A stretch of 7,897 nucleotides of DNA from Bacteroidia bacterium (GTDB lineage Bacteria; Bacteroidota; Bacteroidia; Chitinophagales; Saprospiraceae): the NCBI GenBank assembly GCA_030432855.1, contig JAUILM010000254.1:1-7897 (forward strand), read 5' to 3'. Below, piece by piece: positions 6,657 to 7,897 of the stretch. The translations under genes were made by a program, and so were the position numbers. The notes below the pieces were generated by a model. It did no database searches. It saw only the letters and a program-made list of their open reading frames with translations, and had not been told where the DNA came from. How positions within the stretch are numbered: position 1 is the stretch's first letter; the number at the start of each line of letters is the position of its first letter.

Positions 6657-6805
6657 CTGGGTCGAAGAAAGAGACGCAGTTTTCTACTAGCGTCAAATCC
6701 GCATAGAATTTCCTTGTCTTCTTTCCAGATTTCTATCAAAAAGATCAATCCACCAATTAGACTATTTATATATCGATTCTTAGAATCCTATAAACATTTC
6801 GCTAT
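6657..6805 (+). promoter_or_regulatory. Putative untranslated leader of rho
   Basis: No ATG occurs in this plus-strand stretch, so it is not an obvious upstream reading frame. It holds a weak inverted repeat GACGC/GCGTC (6673-6677 and 6690-6694), a pyrimidine-rich tract at 6709-6737 (core 6711-6726), and a tight inverted repeat GATTC/GAATC (6775-6779 and 6783-6787, loop TTA) that ends 18 bases before the rho ATG. Escherichia coli rho is autoregulated by Rho-dependent attenuation in its leader. A pyrimidine-rich unstructured tract could serve the same end here, which is inference only. Confidence 0.35.
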
Positions 6806-7897
6806 ATGTACGATATCCTTCAGTTGAATGACATGTTGGTTCCTGAGCTTAGAGAAGTGGCTGAGAAGCTCGGGTTGAAGGGCTTTAAACGACTCAACAA
6901 ACAAGAACTTATCTATAAAATCCTGGATGAGCAGGCTTTAGTAAAACCTGAATCAAAAAACGGGAATGAGGGTAACGAACCTCAATTTGAATTTGACTTA
7001 GATAACAAGGCTGCTGATCCTAAGCCGAAAGAAGAGGCTAAGCCCAAAAGGGGAAGAGGTAGACAAAGAAGTAGGAAGACGGAAGACAAAGCGCCAGAAG
7101 GTCAGTCATCACGTGAAGAACCAAAGACGACTGAGAATAAGGAAGAAGCCAGGCCACAGCAACAACGCAGAGGTCGCAATCCTAAACAGTCAGATCAAAA
7201 CAATAATGGTGCGGGCAACAAGAGTGAGAATTCTGAAAAGAATAATCCAAAATCTGAAGATTCTCACGCTGAGAAACCGCAACATGAGAACAAAGGTCAT
7301 GACAATAAAAACAATGACCAGAGAAATAGAAATCAGAAACAAGATTCAAGAAAGCAGGAGCCCAAAAAGCAAGAGCCAAAAAAGCCCGCTTTCAATGTGG
7401 AACTTGACGGTGTGATTGAAGGCGAGGGTATCCTCGAGATGATGCCCGATGGATATGGATTTCTCAGATCATCGGATTACAACTATTTGACTTCACCCGA
7501 TGATATATATGTATCACCTTCTCAAATCAAGTTATTTGGTCTGAAAACCGGGGATACAGTCAAAGGTGCTATCCGACCACCTAAAGAAGGTGAAAAGTAT
7601 TTTGCTCTTCTACGGGTTTCTTTGATCAATGGTCTGGAACCTGCACAAATACGTGAACGAGTTCCTTTTGATTATCTAACACCACTTTTCCCCAGTGAGA
7701 AATTTAAGCTGGATAGCTCTCCCACTGGTAAGGACTATGGTAATCGAATGATCGATCTGTTCGCTCCGATTGGAAAAGGACAGCGGGGATTGATTGTTGC
7801 ACAGCCGAAAACAGGTAAAACCTTCTTATTAAAGGACATCGCAAATGCCATCGCAAGAAACCATCCTGAATGTTTCCTTATCGTACTGCTGATCGAT
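6806..7897 (+). CDS. rho: Transcription termination factor Rho, C-terminal part beyond window
   Basis: Hexameric RNA-dependent ATPase/helicase that binds C-rich nascent RNA and dissociates RNA polymerase. The open frame runs uninterrupted from ATG 6806 to the last base (364 residues). The N-terminal helical domain (1-43, LNDMLVPELREVAEKLGLKG) matches the Rho N-terminal fold. A hydrophilic low-complexity insert follows at about 46-195. The RNA-binding cold-shock-like domain (about 198-275) has GEGILEMMPDGYGFLRS (206-222), with RNP1 in DGYGFLRS. The linker is YLTPLFPSEKF (290-300). The ATPase domain begins with GKGQRGLIVAQPKTGKT (323-339), whose Walker A lysine is K338. Walker B, the Q-loop and the R-loop, roughly the last 230 residues, lie outside the window. 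The insert is far longer than anything in E. coli Rho; such inserts are known in Bacteroides and actinobacterial Rho. The gene is divergent from serS with a leader of about 140 nt. Confidence 0.97.
   Translation, partial: MYDILQLNDMLVPELREVAEKLGLKGFKRLNKQELIYKILDEQALVKPESKNGNEGNEPQFEFDLDNKAADPKPKEEAKPKRGRGRQRSRKTEDKAPEGQSSREEPKTTENKEEARPQQQRRGRNPKQSDQNNNGAGNKSENSEKNNPKSEDSHAEKPQHENKGHDNKNNDQRNRNQKQDSRKQEPKKQEPKKPAFNVELDGVIEGEGILEMMPDGYGFLRSSDYNYLTSPDDIYVSPSQIKLFGLKTGDTVKGAIRPPKEGEKYFALLRVSLINGLEPAQIRERVPFDYLTPLFPSEKFKLDSSPTGKDYGNRMIDLFAPIGKGQRGLIVAQPKTGKTFLLKDIANAIARNHPECFLIVLLID
6941..7390 (+). other. Region encoding the disordered insert of Rho
   Basis: Codons 46-195 of rho encode about 150 residues dominated by K, E, Q, N, R, S and P, with hardly any hydrophobic residues after the FEFDL patch at 61-65. 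Two arginine-rich patches stand out, KRGRGRQRSR (81-90) and QQRRGRNPK (119-127). They are followed by an N/D/K-rich tract (128-180) and a KQEPK repeat (183-192). The coding strand is strongly A- and purine-rich here compared with the flanking domains. The reading frame stays open and the domains on both sides are intact, so this is a genuine insert and not a frameshift. Confidence 0.85.
7352..7381 (+). repeat. Tandem 15-bp repeat encoding KQEPK twice
   Basis: Two imperfect copies of a 15-base unit (7352-7366 and 7367-7381) encode KQEPK KQEPK at the end of the Rho insert, followed by KP. The copies differ only at third codon positions (CAG/CAA and CCC/CCA), so the duplication is old or has been maintained at the protein level. 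Confidence 0.7.

Noticed and set aside
6556..6805. T-box or other known riboswitch upstream of serS or rho
   Set aside because: No T-box sequence, specifier stem or terminator with a T-run was found; only short weak hairpins are present.
7113..7415. Plus-strand 100-codon basic open frame inside rho
   Set aside because: It is an alternate frame of the A-rich stretch coding for the Rho insert, where stop codons are scarce; the rho frame continues intact through it.
1..7897. Mobile elements, CRISPR arrays, tRNA genes or a defence system
   Set aside because: All long stretches are accounted for by housekeeping genes in a compact layout. No repeat array, transposase, terminal inverted repeats or tRNA-like cloverleaf was seen.

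Overview
The window looks like ordinary core chromosome of a member of the Bacteroidota, probably a Cytophagales-like lineage (the rank below phylum is a guess). The pointers are perfect matches to the Bacteroidota -7 promoter element (TAnnTTTG) in front of several genes, no Shine-Dalgarno sequences at the starts, a Rho factor with a long hydrophilic insert, and protein sequences that read like Bacteroidota orthologues. All genes look intact apart from the two cut by the window edges. I saw no tRNA, rRNA, CRISPR, insertion sequence or phage gene.

Layout. Bases 1-1033 (minus) hold serC, phosphoserine aminotransferase, lacking only its last residues at the window edge. A 203-bp divergent spacer separates it from a plus-strand group: ald (alanine dehydrogenase, 1237-2352), lpxH (UDP-2,3-diacylglucosamine diphosphatase of lipid A synthesis, 2403-3170) and an exported beta-propeller-like protein of unknown function (3142-3948). 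This group meets a minus-strand operon head-on with no base between the two stop codons. Read in its own direction, that operon is serS (seryl-tRNA synthetase, 6555-5272), a YugP-type membrane zinc metallopeptidase (5258-4563) and frr (ribosome recycling factor, 4515-3949). A 250-bp divergent spacer then leads to rho (6806 onward), cut by the right edge just after the start of its ATPase domain.

How the genes relate. serS and frr act at two steps of translation, and the membrane protease between them may be co-transcribed for envelope quality control. lpxH and the propeller gene overlap or nearly abut and both concern the envelope. serC and ald are amino-acid enzymes with no evident link beyond sharing a divergent spacer.

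No new defence or mobile system is visible. The points most worth a second look are the Rho insert, the interleaved serS/rho promoters and the rho leader, the palindromic junction of two convergent stop codons, and the uncharacterised propeller protein.
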